NCBI GenBank assembly: GCA_025963815.1
Contig: JAOQAA010000645.1
Span: 1-9,887, forward strand
Direction: 5' to 3'
DNA: 9,887 nucleotides
DNA from: Capsulimonas sp.
Lineage (GTDB): Bacteria > Armatimonadota > Armatimonadia > Armatimonadales > Capsulimonadaceae
A program made the translations under genes and the position numbers. The notes beneath the pieces were generated by a model. The model was not told the origin of the DNA and made no database searches. It saw nothing but the letters and a program-made list of their open reading frames with translations. Within the stretch, counting starts at the first letter, position 1. Each line of letters starts with the position of its first letter. Below, piece by piece: positions 1 through 6,752 of this stretch.

Positions 1-74
1 CAATTCTGGGGGACCCGATTTCTGAGATTGGCATTTTCCGGTCCCCCAGAATTGGGGCGGAGGGGCCTTCCTAA
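1..74. repeat. Palindromic intergenic repeat, family A, copy 1 (left end outside window)
   Basis: An inverted repeat is visible: 1-15 is the exact reverse complement of 40-54, around a 24-nt loop. The right arm continues to about 74 (ending TTCCTAA), so its matching left arm lies beyond the window start. The piece aligns to 8018-8092 with about eight differences and one gap. The loop is also similar (both copies hold GGCATTTTCCGG), so these are copies of one repeat and not two unrelated terminators. It lies about 37 bp past the pheA stop and may end or protect that transcript. No U-tract follows on either strand, so it is not a classical intrinsic terminator. A second small stem (85-92 with 115-122) spans the pheA stop codon. 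Confidence 0.8.
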
Positions 75-111
75 TCCTGTGAGGCGGAGGGGAGAAAGCC
101 TATGAATGCTC

Positions 112-1179
112 TTACCCCTCCGGATAAGACCCCAGCACGTTCACGTAGATGGAGTGCGTGCGCAGTTCGGCGAGGGCGCGCTGGACGGGTTCGTCCTTTT
201 CGTGGCCCTGGAAGTCGGCGAACTGGACGTATTCCCAGGAGACGTTGCGCGTGGGCCGGGAGGCGATCATGCTCAGGTTGACGTTGTGGTCCTCGAAGGC
301 GCGCAGGGCGCGGCCGAGGGATCCGGGAGCGTTCTTCACGGCAAATAGGACGCTGGTCTTGTCGCGGCCGGTCTGCGGCGGCTCGTTGCGCCCGACGACT
401 AAGAATCGCGTGCGGTTGTTCGGATTATCTTCGATGTGCGGCTGCAGGATCGGGACACCGTAGATTTCGGCGGCCTTGTCGGTGGAGATGCCGGCGCCCT
501 CCGGGTCCGCAGCGGCGCGCTCGGCGGCGCGAGAGGTCGGCATAGTTTCAACAAGCGTGACATTCGGAAGATGCGTTTCCAGCCATCGCTTGCACTGACC
601 CTGCGGCTGACTGAAGGTGTAAAGCCGTTTGATGTCGGCGATGGACTTCGCGTGGCTGACGAGGTGATGGGCGATGTTGACGTAAATCTCCGCGCAGATC
701 TTCAGTTCCGTCTCGTGGAACATGTCCAGTGTGTAGTTGACGACGCCCTCGGTAGAGTTCTCCACGGGGACGACGCCGAAGTCGGCCAGGCCACGCTCGA
801 CTTCACCGAAGATCGCCGGAATGTTGGAGGCGTCGTGGAACAGCGCCGACGACCCGAACCGCTGCAATGCGGCGATGTGGGTAAACGTCCCGGCGGGGCC
901 CCAGTAAGCGACTGTGATCGGTCTTTGTAAGGCGATGCTGGCCGAGATGATCTCCCGGTAGATGGCGACCAGGGCTTCCTTGGGCAGCGCGCCGTTGTCG
1001 TGGAGTGAGAGGATGCGCTGGATGACGTCCCGCTCTCGCTCCGGCGCAAAGATGCGGACATTCGGCTCGGAAGCCTTTTGCTTGCCGACCTGAAGGGACA
1101 CTTCGGCGCGGCGGTTGAGGAGCGAGACCAACTCATTGTCGATGGCGTCGATCTGCTCGCGTAAATTATTCAGGCTCAT
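112..1179 (-). CDS. pheA: Bifunctional chorismate mutase / prephenate dehydratase (P-protein)
   Basis: This cytoplasmic enzyme turns chorismate into prephenate and then phenylpyruvate, the committed steps to phenylalanine. The 355-residue length is normal for the fused form. Residues 1-87 are an AroQ-type chorismate mutase; by comparison with the E. coli P-protein the active-site residues R7, R24, K35, R48, E49, S81 and Q85 are present. Residues 88-265 are prephenate dehydratase, with YWGPAGTFTH (92-101), GVVPVENSTEGVV (135-147) and TRF (257-259). Residues 275-350 are an ACT domain for phenylalanine feedback. The ACT motif normally read ESRP is ASRP here (306-309), so feedback may be altered. 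The frame stays open to 1476, but the ATG at 1179 matches the family N-terminus (MSLNNLREQIDAIDNEL) and the extension has no PheA similarity and would overlap accB. No clear Shine-Dalgarno precedes the start. The gene diverges from accB. Confidence 0.96.
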   Translation of the reverse strand: MSLNNLREQIDAIDNELVSLLNRRAEVSLQVGKQKASEPNVRIFAPERERDVIQRILSLHDNGALPKEALVAIYREIISASIALQRPITVAYWGPAGTFTHIAALQRFGSSALFHDASNIPAIFGEVERGLADFGVVPVENSTEGVVNYTLDMFHETELKICAEIYVNIAHHLVSHAKSIADIKRLYTFSQPQGQCKRWLETHLPNVTLVETMPTSRAAERAAADPEGAGISTDKAAEIYGVPILQPHIEDNPNNRTRFLVVGRNEPPQTGRDKTSVLFAVKNAPGSLGRALRAFEDHNVNLSMIASRPTRNVSWEYVQFADFQGHEKDEPVQRALAELRTHSIYVNVLGSYPEG

Positions 1180-1193
1180 GATGGGGGCAGGTT

Positions 1194-1210
1194 CGCCGCC
1201 TGGGGCGGCG
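1194..1210 (-). promoter_or_regulatory. Small GC-rich hairpin in the pheA leader
   Basis: CGCCGCC (1194-1200) and GGCGGCG (1204-1210) form a perfect 7-bp stem with a 3-nt loop, 14 nt upstream of the pheA start codon. It would lie in the pheA 5' untranslated region and could influence translation, especially as no Shine-Dalgarno is visible. In GC-rich DNA such a short stem can arise by chance, and no leader peptide or attenuator partner was found. Confidence 0.25.
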
Positions 1211-1243
1211 ATTCCTGCCGATGGGACCTGGCTTCTCCCGCGC

Positions 1244-1272
1244 TTGACTTCAATTTGACCACATGCTACAAT
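1244..1272 (+). promoter_or_regulatory. Sigma-70-type promoter for accB-hom
   Basis: A -35 box TTGACT (1244-1249) and a -10 box TACAAT (1267-1272) are separated by exactly 17 nt, and TG at 1264-1265 gives an extended -10. This is close to the vegetative consensus. Transcription would start near 1279, leaving a leader of roughly 85 nt before the accB start at 1364. It lies between divergent pheA and accB and points at accB. No equally good promoter for pheA was seen on the other strand. Confidence 0.7.
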
Positions 1273-1352
1273 ACGAAACGCATTTTTACGGTGGGTCCGA
1301 TGGGTGTTTTTCGATGGTTTTCCTCTGAAATCGCCCTTCACTCGCCACATTT

Positions 1353-1357
1353 GGGAG
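1353..1357 (+). promoter_or_regulatory. Shine-Dalgarno that decides the accB TTG start
   Basis: GGGAG lies 6 nt upstream of the TTG at 1364-1366. The only upstream in-frame ATG (1304) has no comparable site and would add 20 residues with no BCCP similarity. Starting at the TTG gives the N-terminus expected of the family. Confidence 0.6.
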
Positions 1358-1363
1358 CACCGA

Positions 1364-1837
1364 TTGACCGAGATCGACAATTCAACGGAGACGATACGCC
1401 GGCTGCTTGCGCTGGTCGTGGAGCATGGGCTTTCCGACCTGGAGGTGGAGCAGGAAGGAATCGCGATTCGGATCAAGGGAGTGAGCGCGGAGGCGCCGCC
1501 CGTTTACGCCGCGCCGCCTGTCTGGCATGCGCCCGCTCCGGCTGCCGCCGCGTCCGCGGCTCCGGCTACCCCCGCCGCGCCGGCGAAATCCAGTACGCGC
1601 GTAGCGCTGGAATCGCCGATGGTCGGCGTCTTCTATCGCTCGCCAACGCCGGATGATCCGGCCTTCATTAATGTTGGGGATTATGTCGCCATCGATCAGA
1701 CGATCGGTCTCATCGAAGCGATGAAGACCTACAGCGAAGTGCCGGCGGAAAAGTCGGGCCGGGTCGTTGAGATCGTGGCGGAGAACGGCAAGCTCGTACA
1801 GCTCGGGCAGCCGTTGTTCTATGTGGAGCCTTCGTGA
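1364..1837 (+). CDS. accB: Biotin carboxyl carrier protein of acetyl-CoA carboxylase
   Basis: This is the BCCP subunit, which carries carboxybiotin between biotin carboxylase and carboxyltransferase in the first step of fatty acid synthesis. With the TTG start it has 157 residues, the usual size. An N-terminal helical part (1-45) is followed by an Ala/Pro-rich linker (about 46-75) and a C-terminal biotinyl domain (about 80-157). The biotin-accepting lysine is K121 in IEAMKTYSEV. The residue after the lysine is Thr where the family usually has Leu, Val or another hydrophobic residue. The start is chosen for the GGGAG 6 nt upstream; the alternative is ATG 1304 (177 residues). The last four bases (GTGA) overlap the start of hom, indicating translational coupling. 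accC, the usual partner, is not next to it. Confidence 0.93.
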   Translation: MTEIDNSTETIRRLLALVVEHGLSDLEVEQEGIAIRIKGVSAEAPPVYAAPPVWHAPAPAAAASAAPATPAAPAKSSTRVALESPMVGVFYRSPTPDDPAFINVGDYVAIDQTIGLIEAMKTYSEVPAEKSGRVVEIVAENGKLVQLGQPLFYVEPS

Positions 1838-3123
1838 GCAAAGATCAAATCACTGTCGGATTAATCGGTTTTGGCGTCGTGGGGAGCGGAACGGCTCGGA
1901 TCCTGGCGGAAAATGCCGAGGTGATCGCCAAGCGCGTCGGCGCGCCGATCAAAGTCAAGCGCATCGCCGTGCGCAGTCTGGATCGCAAGCGCGATTTTGA
2001 CGTCGATCCCGCGATGCTCACCACGCGCCCTGAGGATGTGACGGACGACCCTGAGATCGATATCGTCTGTGAGCTGGTCGGCGGCCTGGACCCGGCGTAT
2101 GACCTGGTGATGCGCGCCATCAAAAACGGCAAGAACATCGTCACGGCAAATAAAGAAATGATGGCCAAGGCCGGTAACGCCCTGTTGCACGCGGCGGAAG
2201 AGGGTGGCCTGGACTTCAGCTTCGAAGGCAGCGTCGGCGGCGGCATCCCGATCATCCAGCCGCTCAAGCAGGCGCTCGCCGGCAACAAATTCCACAAGAT
2301 CGCCGGGATCGTCAACGGCACCACCAACTATATTCTCTCCAAGATGACCAGCGAGGACGCGGACTTCGCCGATGTGCTCGCCGAAGCGCAGGCGCGTGGC
2401 TACGCCGAGGCGGACCCGACCAGCGACGTCGGCGGCTTCGACGCGCAGTACAAAACGGCGATCCTCGCCAGCATCGCCTTCAACTCCCGCATCAATCTGG
2501 CCGATATCTCCGTGGAAGGCATCACCAAGATCGCCAAGCGCGATATTGAAGTCGCCAAGGATCTGGGCTACGTGATCAAGCTGCTCGGCATCGGCGAGGA
2601 CCTGGGCGGCGCGCTGTCCGTCCGCGTGCATCCCGCGCTGCTGCCCAAGACCCATCCATTAGCCTCGGTCAACGATGTCTACAACGCGGTCTTCGTGCAG
2701 GGCGACGCCGTCGGCGATGTCATGTTCTACGGGCGCGGCGCGGGCAGCATGCCCACCGGATCGGCGATTGTCGGCGACATCATCGAAACCGCGCGCAACA
2801 TCCGCAGCGGCGCCACCGGTCGTCTGGGCTGTACGTGCTTCGACAGCAAGCCCGCCGTCGGAATCGATCAGCTCGACGCCAAATTTTACGTCCGCCTCGT
2901 TGCGAATGATCGTCCCAAGGTTCTCGCCAGCATCGCCAGCGTCTTCGGCGACTTCGATGTCAGCATTGAAAGCGTCGTCCAGCGCGCCCTGCCCGACGGC
3001 GACGCCGAGATCGTCTGGATCACGCACAAGGCGATCGAAGCGAACCTGCGCTCCGCGCTGGAAATTATTGGCCGATTGAAGTTCGTCACCGAAGTGCAGA
3101 ACTCGATTCGCGTGGAAGAATAG
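1834..3123 (+). CDS. hom: Homoserine dehydrogenase
   Basis: This enzyme reduces aspartate semialdehyde to homoserine with NAD(P)H, the branch point toward threonine and methionine. The 429-residue protein is the monofunctional, ACT-containing form. An N-terminal Rossmann fold carries GLIGFGVVGSG (9-19), and TANKEMMA (104-111) and EGSVGGGIPII (131-141) are family signatures. GYAEADPTSDVGGFDAQYK (189-207) holds the residues matching the yeast catalytic set: E192, D203 and K207. Residues about 350-425 form an ACT domain (FYVRLVANDRPKVLASIA) that typically senses threonine. The start is GTG at 1834, overlapping the accB stop by 4 nt with no separate leader, so translation is probably coupled to accB. 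thrC lies about 1 kb downstream on the same strand, separated by a repeat, a flavin-reductase-like gene and a second repeat. Confidence 0.97.
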   Translation: MSKDQITVGLIGFGVVGSGTARILAENAEVIAKRVGAPIKVKRIAVRSLDRKRDFDVDPAMLTTRPEDVTDDPEIDIVCELVGGLDPAYDLVMRAIKNGKNIVTANKEMMAKAGNALLHAAEEGGLDFSFEGSVGGGIPIIQPLKQALAGNKFHKIAGIVNGTTNYILSKMTSEDADFADVLAEAQARGYAEADPTSDVGGFDAQYKTAILASIAFNSRINLADISVEGITKIAKRDIEVAKDLGYVIKLLGIGEDLGGALSVRVHPALLPKTHPLASVNDVYNAVFVQGDAVGDVMFYGRGAGSMPTGSAIVGDIIETARNIRSGATGRLGCTCFDSKPAVGIDQLDAKFYVRLVANDRPKVLASIASVFGDFDVSIESVVQRALPDGDAEIVWITHKAIEANLRSALEIIGRLKFVTEVQNSIRVEE

Positions 3124-3182
3124 TTTCGGCGTCGAATTGGTTGCCTGACGTAAAGGTCTCAATGTTAGCCGCAGTCAGAGGC

Positions 3183-3354
3183 GCCGGCGGTTGAAACCGC
3201 GCCTGCAAGAGCGCAGAAGCCCGCCTGCGCGGACTACATTGTCCTTGCCGATACTGCCTACAATGTGCGTTTGGTTTGGACGTTTATGCCCGCGATTATG
3301 TAACCCACGGAGGTGGGTTTCCGCGCTCTTGCAGGCGCGGTTTCAACCGCCGGC
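3183..3354. repeat. 172-bp structured inverted-repeat element
   Basis: Perfect 32-bp inverted arms (3183-3214 and 3323-3354) enclose a 108-bp centre with its own stems. These are CCGC/GCGG around 3221-3232, ACATTGT (3236-3242) with ACAATGT (3260-3266), and AACCCAC (3302-3308) with GTGGGTT (3313-3319) around a GGAG loop. The arms themselves contain the palindrome GCGGTTGAAACCGC. The pattern resembles intergenic repeats I recall from several bacterial phyla (arms with GGTTGAAACC, an inner GCCTGCGCGGACT and an AACCCACGGAGGTGGGTTT hairpin). It could be a non-autonomous mobile element or a structured RNA. It fills most of the 291-bp gap between hom and the next gene. Nothing else was recognised at 3124-3182 or 3355-3398. 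Short open frames inside it are not genes. Confidence 0.85.
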
Positions 3355-3414
3355 TATCCTGATCGCGTTTCTGAGCGCCTTCGACGAATTGTAAATATAA
3401 GGGAATTGACCGAT

Positions 3415-4017
3415 ATGTACCTGCCGGCGGATCAGATTCCCCGTGACTTAAACAGCCGCCTTTGGGCGCAGCTCATCGCACCGCGCCCACTCGCGCTCGT
3501 TTCGACGCAAGATGGCGCCGGCGTCAAGAACATCGCCCCGTTCAGCTCTTACGCCGCCCTTTCCAACTATCCGCCACTGATCGGTCTGTCGTTTGGTCTT
3601 CGGCCGGATGGAAACGAGAAGCGGACGCTGGTCAATATCCGCGCGAGCGGCGACTTCGTCATCAATCTTGTCCCGCGCTATATGGCCGAAATTATGACGC
3701 AGTCTGCAGCGCATGGCGAGCCTGAGGACGATTTTGTTCGTTTAAACGTGACGCCGGCTGCGTCGGAGACCGTCGCACCGCCGCGCATTGTGGAGTGTCC
3801 CGCCGCGCTGGAGTGCCGTCTGCTGCAAATCGTGGCGCTGCCGCCGAGCAAGTGCGAGTTCGTGGTCGCCCAGGTGACCGGCGTGTATCTGCGCGATGAA
3901 TTCGCATCCGACGAAGGGTTTGACCCTATGGCCGCCGATCTGCTGGCGAGCGTGGGCGTCGAGGATTATATTTCTCTCAACGGAGAGGTGCTGACGCTGC
4001 CCAAGACCTGGGAATAA
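3415..4017 (+). CDS. Flavin reductase-like FMN-binding split-barrel protein
   Basis: A 200-residue protein of the flavin reductase-like (DIM6/NTAB-type) family, which binds FMN in a split beta barrel and often reduces flavins or acts as an NAD(P)H:flavin oxidoreductase. Visible features are RPLALVSTQDGAGVKNIAPFSSY (24-46), PPLIGLSFG (53-61), TLVNIRASGDFVINLV (71-86) and the late strand EFVVAQVTGVYL (148-159). No signal peptide or membrane segment is seen. The substrate and partner cannot be told from sequence. The frame is open from 3313, but ATG 3415 is chosen because AAGGGA (3399-3404) is a Shine-Dalgarno about 10 nt upstream and the earlier codons run through the inverted repeat. It lies between two repeats, so it may be transcribed alone; no link to threonine synthesis is evident. 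Confidence 0.85.
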   Translation: MYLPADQIPRDLNSRLWAQLIAPRPLALVSTQDGAGVKNIAPFSSYAALSNYPPLIGLSFGLRPDGNEKRTLVNIRASGDFVINLVPRYMAEIMTQSAAHGEPEDDFVRLNVTPAASETVAPPRIVECPAALECRLLQIVALPPSKCEFVVAQVTGVYLRDEFASDEGFDPMAADLLASVGVEDYISLNGEVLTLPKTWE

Positions 4018-4021
4018 GAGC

Positions 4022-4147
4022 GGCCCTCACCCGGCCCTTCGAGCCAACCTTCTCCCAATTCTGGGAGAAGGTTGGATTATAAAATAACAAGAACTCTCTG
4101 GCCCCCCTTCTCCCAAAGTTGGGAGAAGGGGCTGGGGGATGAGGGCC
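4022..4147. repeat. 126-bp nested-hairpin intergenic repeat
   Basis: Outer inverted ends GGCCCTCA (4022-4029) and TGAGGGCC (4140-4147) enclose two strong hairpins. The first pairs 4044-4057 with 4062-4075 (14 bp, 4-nt loop). The second pairs 4104-4116 with 4119-4131 (13 bp). Both stems share the core CCTTCTCCCA/TGGGAGAAGG, so the element is built from two related units around an AT-rich spacer (4076-4095). Similar CCCTCACCC...CTCTCCC...GGGAGAG...GGGTGAGGG repeats are common between genes in many bacteria. It begins 5 bp after the preceding stop codon and ends 6 bp before the chosen thrC start. Its right end supplies GAGGG, the thrC ribosome binding site. It could act as a terminator or RNA processing site, though no U-tract follows either stem. 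Confidence 0.8.
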
Positions 4148-4153
4148 ATTGGA

Positions 4154-5212
4154 ATGCTGCGACAAGGGATCATCAACAAATATCGGGCGTATCTGCCGGT
4201 GACGGAGTCGACACCGGTGATTTCGCTGGCGGAAGGCGATACGCCGCTGATCGAGGCGCCGAGGCTGGCGGCGGCGATCGCGCCTAATATCCGGCTTTAT
4301 CTGAAGTACGAGGGGATGAACCCGACGGGCTCGTTCAAAGACCGGGGAATGACGCTCGCCGTGAGCAAGGCGGTGGAGGACGGCGCCACCGCGATCATGT
4401 GCGCGTCCACCGGCAACACCAGCGCGGCCGCCGCCGCGTACGCCGCGCGGGCGGGTGTAGAGTGCGTGGTGCTGCTGCCGAATACGGATGTGGCGCTCGG
4501 CAAGTTATCTCAGGCGCTGATCCATGGCGCCAGGGTGCTTGCGATCGAGGGAACATTCGACGACGCCTTGCGGCTGGTGCGTGAGATCACGGCGATCCAT
4601 CCGCTGGCGCTGGTCAATTCGGTCAACCCATTTCGTTTGGAAGGCCAGAAGACCGGAGCGTTTGAGATCTGTGACGATCTGGGAGATGCACCGGATTTTC
4701 ACGCCATTCCTGTGGGGAACGCTGGAAATATCACCGCTTACTGGCGAGGCTATCAAGAGTACCAAAAGTTGGGTAAAGTAACAAGACTGCCCAAGATGCT
4801 TGGTTTCCAGGCGGCCGGGGCGGCGCCGCTCGTTGATGGCGCTCCTGTGGCGAAGCCGCACACAATCGCCACCGCGATCCGCATCGGCAATCCCGCCTCC
4901 GCGGCGGGAGCTCTCGCCGCGCGGGACGAGTCTCATGGATTGATCGACAAGGTGACCGACGAAGAGATCCTGGAAGCGTATACGATGGTGGCGGCGCTGG
5001 AAGGCGTCTTCGCCGAACCTGCGAGCGTGGCGCCCATCGCCGGACTGCGCAAGCTTGCCGCCCAGGGGTACTTCGGGACTGAACCCGTCTCCATTGCCGT
5101 GACACTGACCGGTCACGGACTGAAGGATCCCGACAGAGCCATCAAGAGTGCGCCGCATCCGATTACCGTTCCCGCCTCGCTCGAAGCCGTCGTTCAAGCC
5201 TTAGGACTGTGA
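4154..5212 (+). CDS. thrC: Threonine synthase
   Basis: This PLP enzyme converts O-phosphohomoserine to threonine, the last step of the pathway begun by hom. The 352-residue protein has the compact single-chain form common in many bacteria. The PLP lysine is K62 in GMNPTGSFKDRG (54-65). ASTGNTSAAAAAYAARAG (84-101) is the substrate and cofactor loop, and PVGNAGNITAYWRGY (186-200) is the phosphate-binding glycine loop plus family signature. ATG 4154 is preferred because it follows GAGGG (4141-4145) at 8 nt and gives the typical N-terminus MLRQGIINKYRAYLPV. An in-frame ATG at 4139 lies inside the repeat and would add five residues. It heads a likely operon with lepB, purC and the apgM-like gene. 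No ThrB-type homoserine kinase is present in the window. Confidence 0.96.
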   Translation: MLRQGIINKYRAYLPVTESTPVISLAEGDTPLIEAPRLAAAIAPNIRLYLKYEGMNPTGSFKDRGMTLAVSKAVEDGATAIMCASTGNTSAAAAAYAARAGVECVVLLPNTDVALGKLSQALIHGARVLAIEGTFDDALRLVREITAIHPLALVNSVNPFRLEGQKTGAFEICDDLGDAPDFHAIPVGNAGNITAYWRGYQEYQKLGKVTRLPKMLGFQAAGAAPLVDGAPVAKPHTIATAIRIGNPASAAGALAARDESHGLIDKVTDEEILEAYTMVAALEGVFAEPASVAPIAGLRKLAAQGYFGTEPVSIAVTLTGHGLKDPDRAIKSAPHPITVPASLEAVVQALGL

Positions 5213-5289
5213 GGATCGATTGACCACGAATGAGTATCGCTACAAACCGCTCGCAAACGGAGCAAGCCCCCAATGATGAGGGCCACAGC

Positions 5290-5766
5290 ATGCGCGCTTT
5301 AAGAAAACGGGAATGGTTCGTGCTGAGCGTCCTGCTCGCCATCGTTCTCACTGCTTACTTCAATCTCCAGCGCGTCGTCGTCAGCGGCGTCTCGATGCAG
5401 CCGACATTTCACACGGGACAGACAGTATTTGTCTGGAAACATGCGCCGATCGACAAACTCAAGATCGGTGACGTCATTGTGTTCAACACGGATGATGGGA
5501 CCGAAGTGATCAAGCGGATCGTCTATATCCAGGGCAAGGACGGGCTGCCGAAGCCTCCCAAAGAAGTTTGGACGCCGAAGGGGATGAAGCTTTACGAGGA
5601 ATTGTTCGTCGATTATGATGCGCGGACCGAAGGCAGCGGGGTAAATAAGCCTGCGCCGGGGAAGGTGCATATCTTCGTCCTCGGCGACAACTTCGAGCAT
5701 TCCGAAGACAGCCGCGACTATGGCCCCGTCGATCCCAGCCAATTGCTTGGCAAAGTCGTCTTCTAA
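5290..5766 (+). CDS. lepB: Signal peptidase I
   Basis: This membrane-anchored serine protease removes signal peptides from exported proteins (family S26). One N-terminal membrane segment (about residues 9-24) is followed by an extracytoplasmic catalytic domain. The nucleophile is S35 in SGVSMQPTF and the general base is K75 in EVIKRIVYI. LGDNFEHSEDSRDYGPV (131-147) is the conserved last box. The 158 residues make a short, single-anchor enzyme. The start at 5290 has GAGGG 7 nt upstream (5278-5282). An earlier in-frame ATG at 5230 would add 20 polar residues with no site at proper spacing, so it is less likely but possible. The gene sits between thrC and purC in a co-directional run, an unusual place for an export protease, and may simply share their transcript. 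Confidence 0.92.
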   Translation: MRALRKREWFVLSVLLAIVLTAYFNLQRVVVSGVSMQPTFHTGQTVFVWKHAPIDKLKIGDVIVFNTDDGTEVIKRIVYIQGKDGLPKPPKEVWTPKGMKLYEELFVDYDARTEGSGVNKPAPGKVHIFVLGDNFEHSEDSRDYGPVDPSQLLGKVVF

Positions 5767-5806
5767 TCACTCACACGCTCAATACACAAAGGTAGTTACG
5801 AAACTC

Positions 5807-6751
5807 ATGGCGGAACCAGTAATTAGCACGGATATTCCAGGACTGCAAAAATTCGTGACCGGAAAGGTCCGCGATGTCTATGACCTGGGCGATGCGCTCC
5901 TGCTCGTCGCCACGGACCGGATCTCGGCCTTCGATGTTGTACTCCCGACTGGCATCCCCGACAAAGGCCGTGTCCTGACCCAGATGTCCGTGTTCTGGTT
6001 CGAAATGACTAGAGACTTTCTGCCGAACCATTTGATTGCCACGGACATGGACACGATCGGCCAGCGCCTGCGCGACGCCGGCGCGACGGAAATCACAAGT
6101 GATCTGGTCACTCAGCTGGAAGGGCGCTCGCTGCTGGTGAAGAAGTGCAAGGCGTTTCCGGTGGAGTGTGTCGTGCGCGGTTATCTGGCTGGCTCTGCCT
6201 ACAAAGATTACAAGACGATGTTCGGGCATGGCGGGACGGTTAATCTTTACGATATCCCCGTTCCGGTCGGTCTGCGTGAGTCCGACAAATTCCCACAGCC
6301 GCTGTTCACTCCCGCCAGCAAGTCACACAGCGGTCATGATGAGAACATTACGCAGGCGCGCGCCGCAGAGATCGTCGGACAGGCGGCCTTTGAGGAGCTG
6401 AAGACGCGCAGCATTGCCCTTTACACCAAGGCGAGTGAATACGCCGCCGAGCGCGGGATTATTATCGCCGACACCAAGTTCGAGTTTGGCGAGATCGATG
6501 GACAGATCATCTTGATCGACGAAGCGCTGACCCCGGACTCCTCGCGGTTCTGGGAAGCGTCCGACTACAAGCCCGGACGCCCGCAGCAATCGTTCGACAA
6601 GCAGTTCGTGCGGGATTATCTGCTGACCTTGGATTGGGATAAGACATATCCGGGACCGCAGCTTCCTGCGGAGATCGTGGAAAAGACGGCAGAGAAGTAC
6701 CGGGACGCCTATCGCCGCCTGACGGGCCGCGAACTGCGCACGGAAGCATAA
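5807..6751 (+). CDS. purC: Phosphoribosylaminoimidazole-succinocarboxamide (SAICAR) synthase
   Basis: The enzyme joins CAIR and aspartate with ATP to give SAICAR in purine synthesis. At 314 residues it is the longer, yeast ADE1-like form, not the short E. coli-like form of about 240 residues. Conserved blocks are GKVRDVYDLG (19-28), VATDRISAFDVVLPTGIPDKG (34-54), VECVVRGYLAGSAYKDY (119-135), PLFTPASKSHSGHDENI (165-181), IADTKFEFG (220-228) and IDEALTPDSSRFW (237-249). All look intact. ATG 5807 matches the family N-terminus. The frame is open from 5720, but those codons overlap lepB and look unrelated. AAAGG at 5788-5792 is a weak, distant ribosome binding site. There is a 40-bp gap from lepB and only one base before the next gene. 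Confidence 0.96.
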   Translation: MAEPVISTDIPGLQKFVTGKVRDVYDLGDALLLVATDRISAFDVVLPTGIPDKGRVLTQMSVFWFEMTRDFLPNHLIATDMDTIGQRLRDAGATEITSDLVTQLEGRSLLVKKCKAFPVECVVRGYLAGSAYKDYKTMFGHGGTVNLYDIPVPVGLRESDKFPQPLFTPASKSHSGHDENITQARAAEIVGQAAFEELKTRSIALYTKASEYAAERGIIIADTKFEFGEIDGQIILIDEALTPDSSRFWEASDYKPGRPQQSFDKQFVRDYLLTLDWDKTYPGPQLPAEIVEKTAEKYRDAYRRLTGRELRTEA

Positions 6752-6752
6752 A

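Noticed and set aside
1180..1476. N-terminal extension of the pheA frame by about 99 residues
   Set aside because: It shows no PheA similarity, overlaps the accB promoter and coding start on the other strand, and the ATG at 1179 gives the family N-terminus.
1845..2655. Long open frames antisense to hom
   Set aside because: They are typical mirror frames of a GC-rich gene with strong third-position bias, have no recognisable domain, and hom itself is certain.
3369..3397. Promoter-like TTCTGA and TAAATA with 17-nt spacing before the flavin-reductase-like gene
   Set aside because: The -35 is poor and the predicted start would fall at or past the ribosome binding site, leaving no room for a leader.
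3313..3414. Upstream start for the flavin-reductase-like gene
   Set aside because: The extra codons run through the inverted repeat, and the ATG at 3415 has a Shine-Dalgarno and fits the family.
5275..5285. GATGAGGGCCA shared between the thrC start region (4138-4148) and the lepB start region
   Set aside because: It is only 11 nt, the surrounding inverted repeat is absent at lepB, and such purine-rich strings are expected at ribosome binding sites.
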